Part shown: positions 11,395-23,940 of the stretch, piece after piece
Numbering within the stretch: the stretch's first letter is position 1
Layout: every line of letters begins with the position of its first letter
Assembly: GCA_043228905.1 (NCBI GenBank)
Contig: JBHGNT010000007.1
Coordinates: forward strand, 22,010,001 to 22,074,000
Length of the DNA stretch: 64,000 bases
From: Azolla caroliniana
Lineage: Eukaryota > Polypodiophyta
Direction: 5' to 3'
Position numbers and translations under genes: made by a program
Notes under the pieces: generated by a model
Databases searched by the model: none
What the model was told of the DNA's origin: nothing
What the model saw: the letters and a program-made list of their open reading frames with translations, nothing else

Positions 11395-11520
11395 CCGATT
11401 CACAGTTTTTTCCGTATTTTCACAGTTTTTTTGGGGTGGATGGAATCTGCTATCATTTGTAATTATATTTCTCAACTCAAAAAAAAAAACTGTGAAAATA
11501 CAGAAAAAACTATGAATTTA
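11395..11520. mobile_element. Foldback MITE (Stowaway-like)
   Basis: Left arm 11,395-11,432 and right arm 11,482-11,520 are about 38-bp inverted repeats sharing CTGTATTTTCACAGTTTTTT (with C/T variation), separated by about 50 bp. TA dinucleotides flank both ends, which would fit a mariner/Stowaway-type element, but this is only suggestive. Confidence 0.6.
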
Positions 11521-11666
11521 CCAATTCCCTACATATATTACATATATGTATATCCACGTGCACACACACATAAATAAATTAGATATTACATAGCATATAA
11601 TCCATACCTATTACACAATATACAAATTTACACATACATATATAGATACATATAGATATATTACAT

Positions 11667-11736
11667 ATGTACAATACATATTCCACATATCACCATATAT
11701 ATAGATTATATTGGACCATACAAAGCACAAATACTT

Positions 11737-11775
<39 letters not shown>

Positions 11776-13136
11776 ATATATATATACTTACACATACATT
11801 GGATATATACATGCATTTTGCGTACATATTACAAACATACATCCATATACGAGCCATATACATACCAAACATGAAAATATCCCAAAAATATACATACATA
11901 AATTCATTACATGTATACACATACATACATTCATACATTTACATATACATATGACCACACACACACACACATATACATACATTGGATATATACATACATA
12001 TTATGCACATATTACAAACACATTCATACATTCATACATTTACATACATATGACCACATACATATACATACATTGGATATATACATACATATTATGCACA
12101 TATTACAAACACATTCATACAGTTACATACATATGACCACATACACACACACATATACATACACTATACATACATTGGATATATACATACATATTATGCA
12201 CATATTACAAACACATTCATACATTTACATACATATGACCACATACACACACACACACACATATACATACACATTCATACTCATTGAATGATGTATATTG
12301 ACATACACATATATGCATACACATACATACATTACATATGTACATACATGTTCGGATGTTCCACATATCACAATTTATATACGTACATATGCCTGCAATA
12401 TTATAAGTTTTACAAATAGACATCCATACACATAAATTCATTACATACACATGCATACATACATTACATATGTACATACATATCATCACCAACTACAATA
12501 AATACATATATACATACACATACATAATATATTATGAACAAACATCCACACACTCATGTATGCATATATGCAACCACTGTTACACATACATACATTACAT
12601 ATTACATATATACACATGTACATTCATGCATGTACATACATACATTGCATATGCATATATTACAATCACACATTCATATTCATTGAATCATGTACATTGA
12701 CATATGCATATATGCATATACATACATACATTACATATGCATACACATATGTACATTCATACATGGACATACCTATATTCATTTATACATTACTACATAT
12801 ACATACATTAGATATATACATAAATATTATGCACATATTACAATCACACATCCATACACATTGAATCATGTACATTGTCATATGGATATATGCATCCATA
12901 CACATACACACATACATAAATACTATGCATATATGCATACACATACGTACATTCGTACATGGACATACATATAGTCTTTTATACATACATACATATATTA
13001 GATATACACACATACGTGTATATATATATTACACATACACATACATACATATTACAAACAAACATCCACACACACATATATGCACATACATATAGTCTTT
13101 TATACATACATACATATATTAGATATACACACATAC

Positions 13137-13170
<34 letters not shown>

Positions 13171-14273
13171 CACATACACATACATACATATTACAAACAA
13201 ACATCCACACACACACATATGCACACACATGCAAATATACATACACATGTACATTCATACATGGACATGCATATATATCATTTATACACGTATCATGGAC
13301 ATTCATTTATGGTTACAATGATACGTGTATAAATTTTACAAACATACACTCATACACATACATACATATTCCACATATCAACATATATGTAGGTCACATG
13401 GGGTCATACAAACTAGAATATGTACATATATACATACATATTATGCACATATTACAAACAAACATCCACATACACACATTACATATTACATATATACACA
13501 TTCTACATTCATACATTACATATTATACATTAGATATATACACATATGTATGTATACATATATATGTTCATTCATACATACATACATACATTACATATTG
13601 CATATACATGTATGTACATTCATACATACATACATTACATATACATGTACATTATATACATATACATATACATATACATACATACATTCATGCAAGCATA
13701 CATGTGTACATATATTCATTCAATCATAAATACATACATTCATAGTCAACATAACATTGATACATTCACACTTTTTAATTTTGAGTTTTGCCGCCTCATT
13801 TTGCCGCCTAATGCTGCCTCCTCTACTCTTGTTTTTGCCGCCGTTGTTCTCCTCTTTGTTGTTCCCTCTATTCTCCTCGTTTTTGTTGCTTCTACTCTCC
13901 TTGCAACTTCCTTTGTTCTCTTCATATTGTCATTGCCGCCTCTGCTCACCTCGTTGTACTACCTTATCTTGCCTCGTTGTGCCGCCGTTGGTGGCCTCTA
14001 TCCTAGAGGATTGCTGCCACAACTACTGTTCATAAAATATTTACAGGTAGGTAAAAGAAATACACACACAGACACAACACATACATGCATACACACATGC
14101 AATAGAATACATACATATGCACATGTATAGAATATATACTCTCACACACATACATATATACACATGCAATGCAATACATACATATGTACGTATATAGAAC
14201 ACGCACACACGCACACACACAACACATTCATACAAACACATGCAATATAATACATACATATGCACATGTATAG

Positions 14274-14319
<46 letters not shown>

Positions 14320-15085
14320 TACATATATATGTCACATGCAATACAATACATACATATGCACATATATATAACACACAAACAACACATACATACACACATG
14401 CAATACAATATATACATATGCACATGTATAGAACATATACTCAGACACATATCTAACACATACATACACACATACACATATTCCATACATATGCACATGT
14501 ATATAACACACACAAACAACACATACATACACACACATGCAATACAAGACATGCATATGCACATGTATAGAGCATATACTCACACACACATCTAACACAT
14601 ACATACATGCATACACACATTCCATACATACAATACAATACATACATATGCACATATATATAACACACACAAACAACACATACACACACACATGCAATAC
14701 AATACATGCATATGCACATGTATAGAACATATACTCACACATACATACACACATTCCATACATACAATACAAGGCATACATATGCACATGTATAGAACAT
14801 TCACACACACAAACATTCCATACATACAATACAATACATACATATGCACATGTATAGAACATTTACACACACAAACACACACACATTCCATACATACAAT
14901 ACAATACATACATATGCACGTGTATAGAACATTCACACACACACACACACATTCCATACATACAACACATGCATTACAATACAATATGTAAATACATACA
15001 CATGCAATTCAATGAATACAATACAATATGTACACACATACATACATAACATGGAATACAATACAATACATACATATGTGTGCGT

Positions 15086-15134
<49 letters not shown>

Positions 15135-15135
15135 T
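11667..15135. repeat. Microsatellite megablock (CATA / CA / TA)
   Basis: About 3.4 kb made almost entirely of ACATACAT, ACACAC and ATATAC words. Pure runs include (AC)n at about 11,739-11,771, (TA)n at about 13,136-13,168, (AC)n at about 14,275-14,317 and (AC)n at about 15,085-15,131. Higher-order repeats occur: units of about 100 bp at 11,945-12,290 (GACCACATACA...TTGGATATATACATACATA), a duplicated block at 12,975-13,080 / 13,095-13,215, and units of about 90-100 bp at 14,060-14,990 (CATATGCACATGTATAGAACA). The long Tyr/Ile/His/Thr frames here are translations of the repeat, not genes. Confidence 0.9.
13770..14046 (+). other. Pyrimidine-rich non-repeat island in the microsatellite block
   Basis: About 275 bp of unrelated sequence (TTGCCGCC, CTCCTCTTTG words) between microsatellite flanks. 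It is open on the + strand and would encode a hydrophobic Leu/Val/Ser-rich peptide. The end reads ATTTACAGGTAGGTAAA, which resembles a splice-donor context. I recognise no protein family; it could be an inserted gene or TE fragment. Confidence 0.4.
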
Positions 15136-17259
15136 GCTTGCAAATGTTGATTGCAAGGTTAAAATATGTGATTTTGGATTGACAAGAGTTGTATTTCATG
15201 ACAACCCAACAATTATATTCTAGACAATATAGTAATCTATTTAAATATACACATTTCATGTTCTTAACATGCAGTTTGCAATCTTTAGGTGCTGAGAATA
15301 ATTAAGTTATTATTTTGCAAAGAAGGTACACTCTCATTGAACTTGTTTCATCTTTGATGAATATGAAAGAAGAGTTTGTGCTTGTATTTATTCTAGTTTG
15401 AGTCCAAGAAGAGATTGCTAAAAGTTTGATTAGTTTTTGTGAAGGCCTTAGTAAATCCTTACTTCAAGGGCTTACCTAAGGTGGAGTGTGAACTGGTTGC
15501 ACAACCCATCAGTAAGTTGGAGTTTGAATTCAAGAGGAGAAGAGTTTCAAAAAAGGATGTAAGGGAACTCATATATCAAGAGGTAATATAAACTTTGGTT
15601 TACTTAAATATGTAAATTTACTTAAAGAAAACATACATCTTTGTCCAGGCTATTCTTAAATATGTAAATTTGTTTTTTTATTACTGATCATGAATCCTCA
15701 TAGTTGTGGATCTATTTATTCATGATTATTTACCATAAATGTTCATAGTTTTGGATATGCACACATATGGTTGATGTATTGTTAGTATACGATTGTTCTC
15801 ATATGGTCTTGTAGTAACACTAAAGCTGAGAAATTGAAGCATTATTTTTCCAAGGATGGCTTATATATGATATATCATCTATAGAAACCATATAAGCGTT
15901 ATATGAGGGCCATTGGTGTAGGTACATACTTGTGTCGCACGTCATGAACATTAATAACTTGACTTATTCTCAAATAGGTTTTTGAATTTTACAGCAGGAA
16001 TTTTGAAACCCCCAAAAATTTGGAAAAGAATATATTTTGGATAAAATTTAGAATTTTTTTTTACCGTAACTCATTGATATTTGAAATACATAAGCTAAGA
16101 TGGATCGTTTTGTCATAAAGAAAGTATAAGAGCTCTGTTTGGACCCAATTATATAGAAGTCCTATACTAATGATCATTAATAACTATTATGGTATTTTTT
16201 ATGACGATTCTGTTTATGAGTTACTGATTTTGATAGAAATGCAACTTTTGCTTTTCCTCATGCCTTGCATGAACTACTTCGAAGGAAACGAGCAACCAAG
16301 AGAGCAACAAGCGTCATCCTCCCTGAAAGGTCATATTATTGAGATTCAGAAAGAAAGTATAAAACAAACCAAAGATGTGGTGAGGTCGTAGAGTGATGTC
16401 ATGGCTATAATACAGGTCCAACATTGAAGATAGAAACTACATGAAATTTATAACCTAAAATAAGCTTCTTTGGGTTTTTTATTTATATAGTTGGTCTTTA
16501 TGAAGATAACCTTTATTGTAATAAGTATTTTAAGTAGACATTGAACAATAAAATGATTAATTCTATCTCATTTTTATAGTGTGATGTCTTACATTTCAAA
16601 TGGAAATATAACATATATTGTCATTTGTTTGATCAATGTATTTGGGAACAAATAATGTAGTGGCTTCTTATGAGTTTATCCATGAAACCAAACATAATGT
16701 TAATTTGTTAGTAATTTCATTATTGATATGCATTTGGATTGTCCCATGTGTGCTCTTTGAGATATGTATGTCAAGTTCAAGATTGATTTTTTTGTAAATT
16801 ACATTCATTTTTATCACTTCATATTCTTCATATGTTTAAATAAACTCTCGACATGAACTTATATGTGGCTTATATATGATATACCTCTAATGTTTTTGAA
16901 TTATTTGTGCATTACTATATACTTTACACATTGTGTTTTCAATTTATGTGGTACTTGATAAGGCATTTCTACAAAATTGCATATGATGTTTAATGTTCTT
17001 TCACAAATTTGTGAGTCATCAATTGTAAAGAGGGTCATAGATCCGTTCTAGGTTTCTTGGATTAGAAACTATGTGTGCATGTATATTTTCTGTGTAAGGG
17101 CATTTAAAATGGGTGGTTATCAAATAATATATTGGTAATAGGGGGTATTTTTATTAATCTTTTTTTTACAAAAGGGCCTCTAAAATAGTAAAAAACATAT
17201 GTATAAGGGGTTTATAAATGATGTCCTGAATGCACGTGATACAACCTTCTTATACATAG
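15136..17259. other. AT-rich non-coding DNA
   Basis: No recognisable gene. A 73-codon frame at 16,170-16,391 has no domain I know. The sequence is A/T-rich, with no long repeat noticed. Confidence 0.5.
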
Positions 17260-17475
17260 TGGAGTCCCCGGGTATGCCATTCTCGTGGAGCCGGTATTGG
17301 ATCATGAATGGGAACTCTTTTGATTTCTAAGATTCGGTAAGAGTATCTTGATAGGATGATGATGACATTCTCTGTCTTGCCTTCTCCAAAGGTGTCTGAT
17401 ACTGTTGTGGACCCACTGTATGCACAGTTTCTTGTAACAGGAGGTCCACTTTTGCATCCTGTTCTCAATGCAAAA
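17260..17475 (+). pseudogene. beta-tubulin exon fragment (pseudogene)
   Basis: Reading from 17,260 gives RVCHSRGAGIGS, stop (TGA 17,305), MGTLLISKIR, stop (TAA 17,338), [17 protein letters not shown] and VSDTVVDP. Beta-tubulins have the tubulin signature GGGTGSGMGTLLISK and then a conserved [11 protein letters not shown], so the identity is clear despite substitutions in the GTP-binding glycine loop. Similarity fades after about 17,415, with only a possible match near 17,450-17,472. The bases just upstream (CCTTCTTATACATAG) look like an intron 3' end placed where plant beta-tubulin exon 2 starts (from memory). It is non-functional: two in-frame stops and only about 50 recognisable codons. Confidence 0.85.
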
Positions 17476-17559
17476 ACCGTACTATTTTAGTGCATGATCT
17501 TTAGCCGAATGACCGCTTCTTATTTTCACATACGATGGTTTTATCTGATTAATGAAGAA

Positions 17560-18250
17560 CCCGTGGACATAGTGAATAATCAACAAGAAAGTCGCCTTAT
17601 AAGAATCAACCAAGAAGCGAGAGGGAAGGTAAGTTGATCTAAAGAAGATGATAGCACAATAATTATTGGTGGATCAAGAGTTCATGAGGGAAGTAAGGGC
17701 ATGGTCCAATCAGCCCAAGAGAAGGATTCAGAGACAACATGAGATGTGCAGACCAAAGCATTAGAGACAAAACAGAAGGTAGATGCGGTTGGACAAATGA
17801 CCAATGAAGAAAGATGGCCGGATAGCGGCGAAATAGCGATTGGCCGAACAACAATGGCCGAAGAATGGCCAATTAGTGGTCGGACAACAGACAAATGGAC
17901 AAGGCCGGATAGTAACAGCCAACCGAAGGATAGTGGCCGACAATAGCCATACAACGGTCGGACAATGCCCTTGAGTGGCGGTTAGATAGCGGTCGAATGG
18001 CAGCGGCGATTGGCCAAGACAAGCGGCCGAGAGCACGACCGAGACACGTAGCCAAGAGTACGACCGAGATGCACGGCCAAGAATGTGGCCGAGACACGTG
18101 GCTGAGAGTACAACCGAGACACATGGCCGAGAGTACGGCTGGCAGACGTGGTCGAGAGTACAACCAAGATGCGTGGCCGAGAAATGTGTGGCTGAGAGAC
18201 AGCCGAGACGCGTGTCCGAGATGCGTGGTCGAGATGCCCAATAACAACAA
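17560..18250 (+). repeat. Minisatellite, GGCCGAGA-rich
   Basis: From about 17,810 there are imperfect repeats of GGCCGAATAGC/GGCCGGATAG, and from about 18,010 to 18,245 tandem units of about 24-27 bp built on CGAGACACGTGGCCGAGAGTAC. Several frames are open because the unit is often a multiple of three. Function unknown. Confidence 0.6.
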
Positions 18251-18336
18251 GCAGCCTTAACCTAGGGCAAAGTTGTATCATTAAGGAGACCCCCGCAACT
18301 ACCCAAGAAGAAGGAGAGTGTGGTACTACGGACGAG

Positions 18337-18726
18337 GTGTCTGTCCAAAATACTGCAAGTATCTTGCACTTGGATCAAGTGTCTAACTTGATCAACGAGG
18401 AGTTTGCAATGAAGACAAGCACCCAAGATGAGGAACATGTTTGCACTCCTAATAATGTGTTAGTGGAGCCGGGAAAATTGAAGAATGACACTTCCAAAGA
18501 CCTCCAAGAGATCTCTGGTAAGACTATTGACCGCATCTTCTTGGAAGTGTGTGCATCTCAGGCAGTTGCAATAGAGCACATTGTTTCCTCAAGCTTCGCT
18601 TCACCCTCCGATGATGAATTGCCACTAAGTAGTTTACTACCTCGTGGTTTTAAGATGAAGAAGGGTGTGAAATCTGAGAAGAATGAAACCGAAAATAGGT
18701 GCATTACAAGATCCAGAAAAAACTAA
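18337..18726 (+). CDS. Unrecognised 129-codon ORF
   Basis: An acidic N-terminal half is followed by a Lys-rich C-terminus (KMKKGVKSEKNETENRCITR). The composition is not low-complexity, unlike the surrounding repeats. I recognise no domain. It may be the last exon of a transposon ORF whose upstream part is the repeat region at 17.6-18.3 kb. A decayed echo of its segment around 18,609-18,650 (CCGATGATGAA...GCCACT) occurs at 19,045-19,100, so the surroundings are duplicated. Real coding status is uncertain. Confidence 0.3.
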   Translation: MSVQNTASILHLDQVSNLINEEFAMKTSTQDEEHVCTPNNVLVEPGKLKNDTSKDLQEISGKTIDRIFLEVCASQAVAIEHIVSSSFASPSDDELPLSSLLPRGFKMKKGVKSEKNETENRCITRSRKN

Positions 18727-19660
18727 AACCAAAGTTTATTGTATTTTGATCGTTGTATGTAATTGATTACCGAATGTAAAGTTATTGATTACCTACTTCT
18801 TGACACTAATGGGGTTTACATATCCAGGATGTGAGTTGGATGCAAAGTTATTGATAGGAATGCTAAGTCATTGATTACCCTCATCTTGACATAGTTTTAA
18901 TTTACTTGTTATGCACACATGTGATGGTGAGAATGTAAAGTCATGAGTGGAATGAACACTCCTATCTTAGATATGTCTAGGTTAGTAAACACTTAACATA
19001 GTTTAAGTACTAACTTGATATACATTGTAGCTAATTTACTACTGCCTTGTGCCACTCAGTAGTCTACTATATCCGATGATGAAGTGCCACTCATTACCTA
19101 GATAAGTTTATTGTATTTGGGTGGTTGTTTGTAATTGATAGGAATGTTAAGTTATTGATTACCCTCATTGTGACATTGTTCTGGTTTATTTGTTATGCAC
19201 ACATGTGACAGTGAGAAGATGAGTGATGAGTGGAATGAACACTCTTATCTTACATATGTCTATGATAGCAAACTCTTAACACAGATTTAGTACTAACTTG
19301 ATATGCATTCTACTAACTTTTATACATATGAGCTCCTAAAGGGTTATAGGCACACATATGATACATATGAACTACTAAAGAGTTATAGGCACACATATGA
19401 AATCCTAACTTTGATACATATGAACTCCTAACTTTGATACTAACGTAGGCTCAGATACTAGCCAATGAGATTTTTTACCAAGCACTAGACACTTTATGTA
19501 AAAGAAACATACATCTCTAAACCAAAGAGGGCCTATTGTTAGAAAACCCAAGATAAATATGAAAACCCAAGATAAATATGAAAACCCAAGATGATATATT
19601 TCCTTTCAATTGTAAGTTAGAGTTTGAATATATGCAAAAGTTACATTAGACACAACACTT
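18727..19660. other. Non-coding spacer with short direct repeats
   Basis: A block at about 18,800-18,970 is echoed at 19,135-19,290 (AAGTTATTGATTACCCTCAT, TTATGCACACATGTGA), indicating a local duplication of about 330 bp. Shorter repeats (CACACATATGATACATATGAACT, AACCCAAGATAAATATGAA) lie at 19,345-19,440 and 19,545-19,595. Confidence 0.55.
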
Positions 19661-20559
19661 GCCATTCTAAGCATTAAAGAGGGAGACCTCCCCCAATATG
19701 TGTTCGTGTACCCCTTTGGGGACTTTGTAGACAATGTTGTATCCCTTAACCTTGTGCTTTTCTTGAGTCATTTTGAACTTGATTGCAATAATGGCATCAA
19801 CATAGATAATTGCGCTGGGTGCATCTTTTAACAATGCATATGTGTTCTTGCATTGTGGCAACTTTGCATAGTAGTTGCCATACACGACAGACTCACCAAC
19901 ATTGAACATGTTGCCCCAGCCATCCCTAACGACTTCTTCCAATATTGTGTTTCCTTGCTTGCACACCACAATGTAGTAGTCTTCAAAATCTTCATTCTGA
20001 GGAGATTTGAGCACTGCAAAATGATCTCCAACTTCCAATAATATTGCCAAGTCCTCACACTGGTTGTAGTATACAATATGGTCTGAATATTCGTTTTCTT
20101 GGATATTCACACTGTGTTCTATCTCTAGATTCTGTGGCTTCCATGGCTCCACAATTGATAGATTGGTGCATTCATCCCAAGCTTCATCAAAACACATGGA
20201 ACAAAAGCACGATAAACTGCGGAATAACAATTGTGTTGTGTCCTTGCGACTAAACCCTAATACACAATGGGTTTTACAACCGTATGATTTACTCCTATCC
20301 ACCTCATTAGCACGAACCTCAATAAACAATATATTGTTACCATCATTTGACATCTTCCATGTGAGCCACTCCACAACATCATGTGCATTTTGTACCTTAG
20401 CACCTTTATTATCCAACTGCTCCGATGTAAGAGCACGCTTGATCACAGCCCCCGCGCCATCGTGCTTAGCCTTTCCATGTCCAGACCCGAAGTAGTTCCA
20501 TTGCATCCTAATGTTTGTCAATGAGAAGTATCTTGGTGTTTTGCATGACAGTTAGCCAA

Positions 20560-21400
20560 CAAACATAATTAATTGCATGACTTAAACCATAATTATTACT
20601 TATGCATGAGTGAACAATACTAATATTTGAATCAGTACAAATGAACAAGAGAGGATAGTACTAAGTTATTGATTAGTACTAATGCACGAGAGAGGATAAT
20701 ACTAAGTTGGAGATTAGTACTAATAGACGAGAGAGGGAAGTGGTAAGTTGCACGAGAAAGGATAGTATTAAGTTGGAAATTATTACTAACAGACGAGAGA
20801 GGGGAGTGGTAAGTTACTAATAAGTACTAATGCATGAGAGAGAACAACCATAAGTTATAAGTTGGTCGTAATGAACAAAGTTGGAGAGTACTAAGTTATC
20901 AATTAGTACTAATGCATGATAGAGGATAGTCCTAAGTTATAAGTTGGTCTTAATGAACAAATTTGGATAGTACTAAGTTATTAATTAGTACTAATGCATG
21001 ACAAAGGACAGTTCTAAGTTATAAGTTGGTCTTAATGAACAAAGTTGGACAATACTAAGTTAATAATTAGTACTAATGAACATGGTTGGATAGTACTAAG
21101 TTAATAATTAGTATTAATGAGAGAAAACAATCCTAAGTTATAAATTAGTACTAACAAACAAAGTTGAATACCACTAAGTTATGAATTAGTACAAACATTA
21201 ATGAGAGGGGGCAATGTAAGTATTAATTAGTGCTCATGCTTGCCAAACGGTAGTCCAAAGTTATAAATTAGTATTTATAAACGAAAGAGGATAGTATTAA
21301 GTTATTCATTAGTACTAATGCACAAGAGAGGGCAGTGTTGAGATATAAATTAGTACTCATGCCAATGAAGGAATACAATCCTAAGTTATAAATTAGTACT
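20560..21400. repeat. Intronic minisatellite (TTAGTACTAATGCA units)
   Basis: A dozen or so imperfect units of about 60-65 bp alternating ATTAGTACTAATGCACGAGA, GAGGATAGTACTAAGTTA and TAAGTTGGTCTTAATGAACA. It lies inside the putative large intron between the SDG exon and the HGK exon. Confidence 0.75.
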
Positions 21401-22455
21401 TAGTTGCAAACCATTGTCAGTACTTGTGCATGTGCACCTTTGGGGACAATATTATGTTGTAAATTACGGATACATTACAAGGCCTCAACCTTAATTAGTA
21501 CTTGTACACGTAGGATGACAATACTAACCTGTAAGTTAAGTTTACTTAACATGGTTATTACCATAATCAATACTAGTGAATCTAGGAGGAGAGAACTAAA
21601 TGGCCAATCAGTTCAGATTCACATTCCAAGACAGTACTGGTGCATGCAGCTAGAGATTTACTAATTCAGTATTTTATACAAACATTTATAAGTACTATAG
21701 AGTATTACCAAAATAGACTTCCATTTATAAGTACCAAACATATGGATTATTTGCTCACCTTGCAATGAAGTAGAATGACCGGGCCGCCTTAAATTGCTAG
21801 GCAACACCATCAGACCAAACCCAATGCCGATTAAAGTTAACACCCAAGGACAATAAATAAGCATGGTGAAGCTTAAAACAATGTTGAACAAATAGCGTAT
21901 CATGTTTTTTATCATCTGAAATGTAGAATATTGATTTCTTATGTAACTCACCGTCTTTTCTCTAGTAGCAAATATGTACAAGTATTGTACATTGGTCATT
22001 GTACCAATGCATTGATTGAACCTCATTTTGAACTTGAAACGTATAGTTCTCTGCAAAGTCAATAACAGATACTATAACATCTGGTGGTAAGTTATTTATA
22101 CATTCCTTGTTCAACTGTGAATTTTGCCAATAACTCCTAAAGTTATGTGGAATGAACTCCTCGAGTTGGTTCTTAAACTCTGAGACAAGGGTCGTAGCAC
22201 ATGTCTCCTTATATACTTCCTTGATACGCTTACTAACAAGACCTTTACCTATATTTTTTGTCACATACTCTAAATATTTCCATTTCACAATATGACAGTT
22301 GTCTACGTCAAGCTCCTGTCTACAAAATGCGGTCGTGGGAAAACTTTACATGTTCTTAGAAGACATGTACGATTATGCCAGTAAGATGATGGTTGTTTTT
22401 CACAAACAAAAGACCTCCATAACTCAGAAACCGATGCATAAGTCATGTTTCGCGC

Positions 22456-23605
22456 TGTCGTGAAGATTTCCGGCTATAGTGTGAAACCGGGGTGGAATAG
22501 GCAAGTCAGTGGTGTGCAACATGTGCACATGTATACTAGGATATGGTGTATAGAAAGAGAGGGGAAAATTTTGTCCCACATTGTGAGGTCCCTCCCTCCT
22601 TGGGCTATAAAAGGAAGGGAGGGGTCACTTATGAAGGGGTTGCCTATTTTGAGGGAGAGAGGCATACCACTTAGGTCGAGGGTTTCCTATTCGGTTTTAG
22701 GGTTTCGGTTAGGGTTTTCTGCTTGGGTTTTCCTTTAGGGTTTTCTTATAGTCGTTTGGTGCGTCCATGGCGGCCACCATTGTTGTTGTCATAACTAGAC
22801 TCGAACCCATAACCTTTTGTTACATGGGTCGAGACTTTACCATTAGGTTATGAGTTGTAATTTGAAGGATATTATTTTCATTTGGGTTTTATTAGGAAAT
22901 TGATGTATATTCCAGATTTCTCTGGAACATTCTAGAAACTTCAGGAGTATGACACTAGACTCGAACCCATAACCTTTTGTTACATGGGTCGAGACTTTAC
23001 CATTAGGTTATGAGTTGTAATTTGAAGGATATTATTTTCATTTAGGTTTTATTAGGAAATTGATGTATATTCCAGATTTCTCTGGAACATTCTAGAAACT
23101 TCAGGAGTATTCCTGAAGACACTATAAAAGGAGGCGCAAGGCATTAGTTCGAACCAAATCGGTTCAACGCCAGTCTTAAGCCTTCTAACTACTGTTGTAT
23201 ATCTTCCGTCATATAATACATATATCTTTCGCATCATCATTCTCTCTCTCTCTCTCTCTCTCTCTCACTCACTCATTCCTTCTCTCAAAGTTCGACACCT
23301 CTCATAGTACTAATCCTTCTCTGTCGTAGTACTATTCCCCAACAATAGTACTAATCCTTCTTTTAGTACTAATTCCTTCTCTGCCTTAATAGAGTTCCTG
23401 ACAGTTGTAACCGTTCGTTGTTTTAATATAACTTGTTGAACATCTTGCCTCCGCCGATCTCTCCTTCTATGTCGTGGTCTTATTCTTTCCTCTTCTCCTC
23501 TTGAGCTAAGCCTCCATATCATGTCCTATTCTTTCTCCTCCACTCCCTAGTCCGAGATCCCGGTGGTCCCGCCCCTTCTACACGTACGCGCGTAACAATG
23601 CGACA
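22456..23605 (+). mobile_element. Solo LTR (family D) in the transposase gene
   Basis: Starts TGTCGTGAAGATTTCC and ends TGCGACA; flanks GCGC (22,452-22,455) and ACGC (23,606-23,609) fit a 4-bp target duplication with one change. The transposase reading resumes across it, confirming the boundaries. TATAAAAG boxes lie at 22,606 and about 23,122. A shorter relative is the solo LTR at 53,399-54,010. A segment of about 600 bp (from about 22,790) is not shared with that relative and is probably a nested insertion. Confidence 0.75.
22794..23113 (-). repeat. 160-bp tandem duplication with tRNA-like module
   Basis: Two adjacent copies, 22,794-22,953 and 22,954-23,113, are nearly identical. On the minus strand each has TAACCTAATGGTAAAG (A-box-like) and GGTTCGAGTCT (B-box-like; 22,797-22,807 and 22,957-22,967). 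The orientation is opposite to the TATA boxes of the LTR that carries it. Confidence 0.75.
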
Positions 23606-23864
23606 ACGCATTACATCTATTATCACTCCCATTTGGTCTACATACCTCATAAGTGCAAACACACCCATCCCTATGTATACCCTTAGAATCAGTACACATA
23701 GTGTTCAGGCCAAGCCTTAACATGTCCATTTTAATGTGGTACACACAACAACATGTGTTCCTCTCTTTTAACTTTCTAGCAAAAAACGGTTTCAAACCTT
23801 GGAACTTGCGAAATCCAAGATTGATGTTAGGATGTTGGTCTTTGAAGTTCATGAACAATTTTGC

Positions 23865-23940
23865 CTACATCACTCAATAAATAATATCATTCAATAAAAG
23901 AAAATATTTAGAAACAAATAGATAAAAACAAAAGAATTAC
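23865..23940 (-). other. Intron of the transposase relic
   Basis: On the minus strand the exon end GACTGAG is followed by GTAATTC, and the intron closes with TTGAGTGATGTAG before GCAAAATTG. It is 76 nt, AT-rich, GT-AG, and joins HPRHFLEMTE to KLFMNFKDQHP, as expected for a plant intron. Confidence 0.65.

Noticed and set aside
11667-15259. Many long open frames rich in Tyr, His, Ile, Thr or Cys, Val, Met
   Set aside because: They are six-frame translations of CATA/CA repeats; every frame is open because the repeat lacks stops, and composition is pure repeat.
17250-17468. 72-codon minus-strand frame over the tubulin fragment
   Set aside because: It is a shadow; the + strand clearly encodes beta-tubulin motifs.
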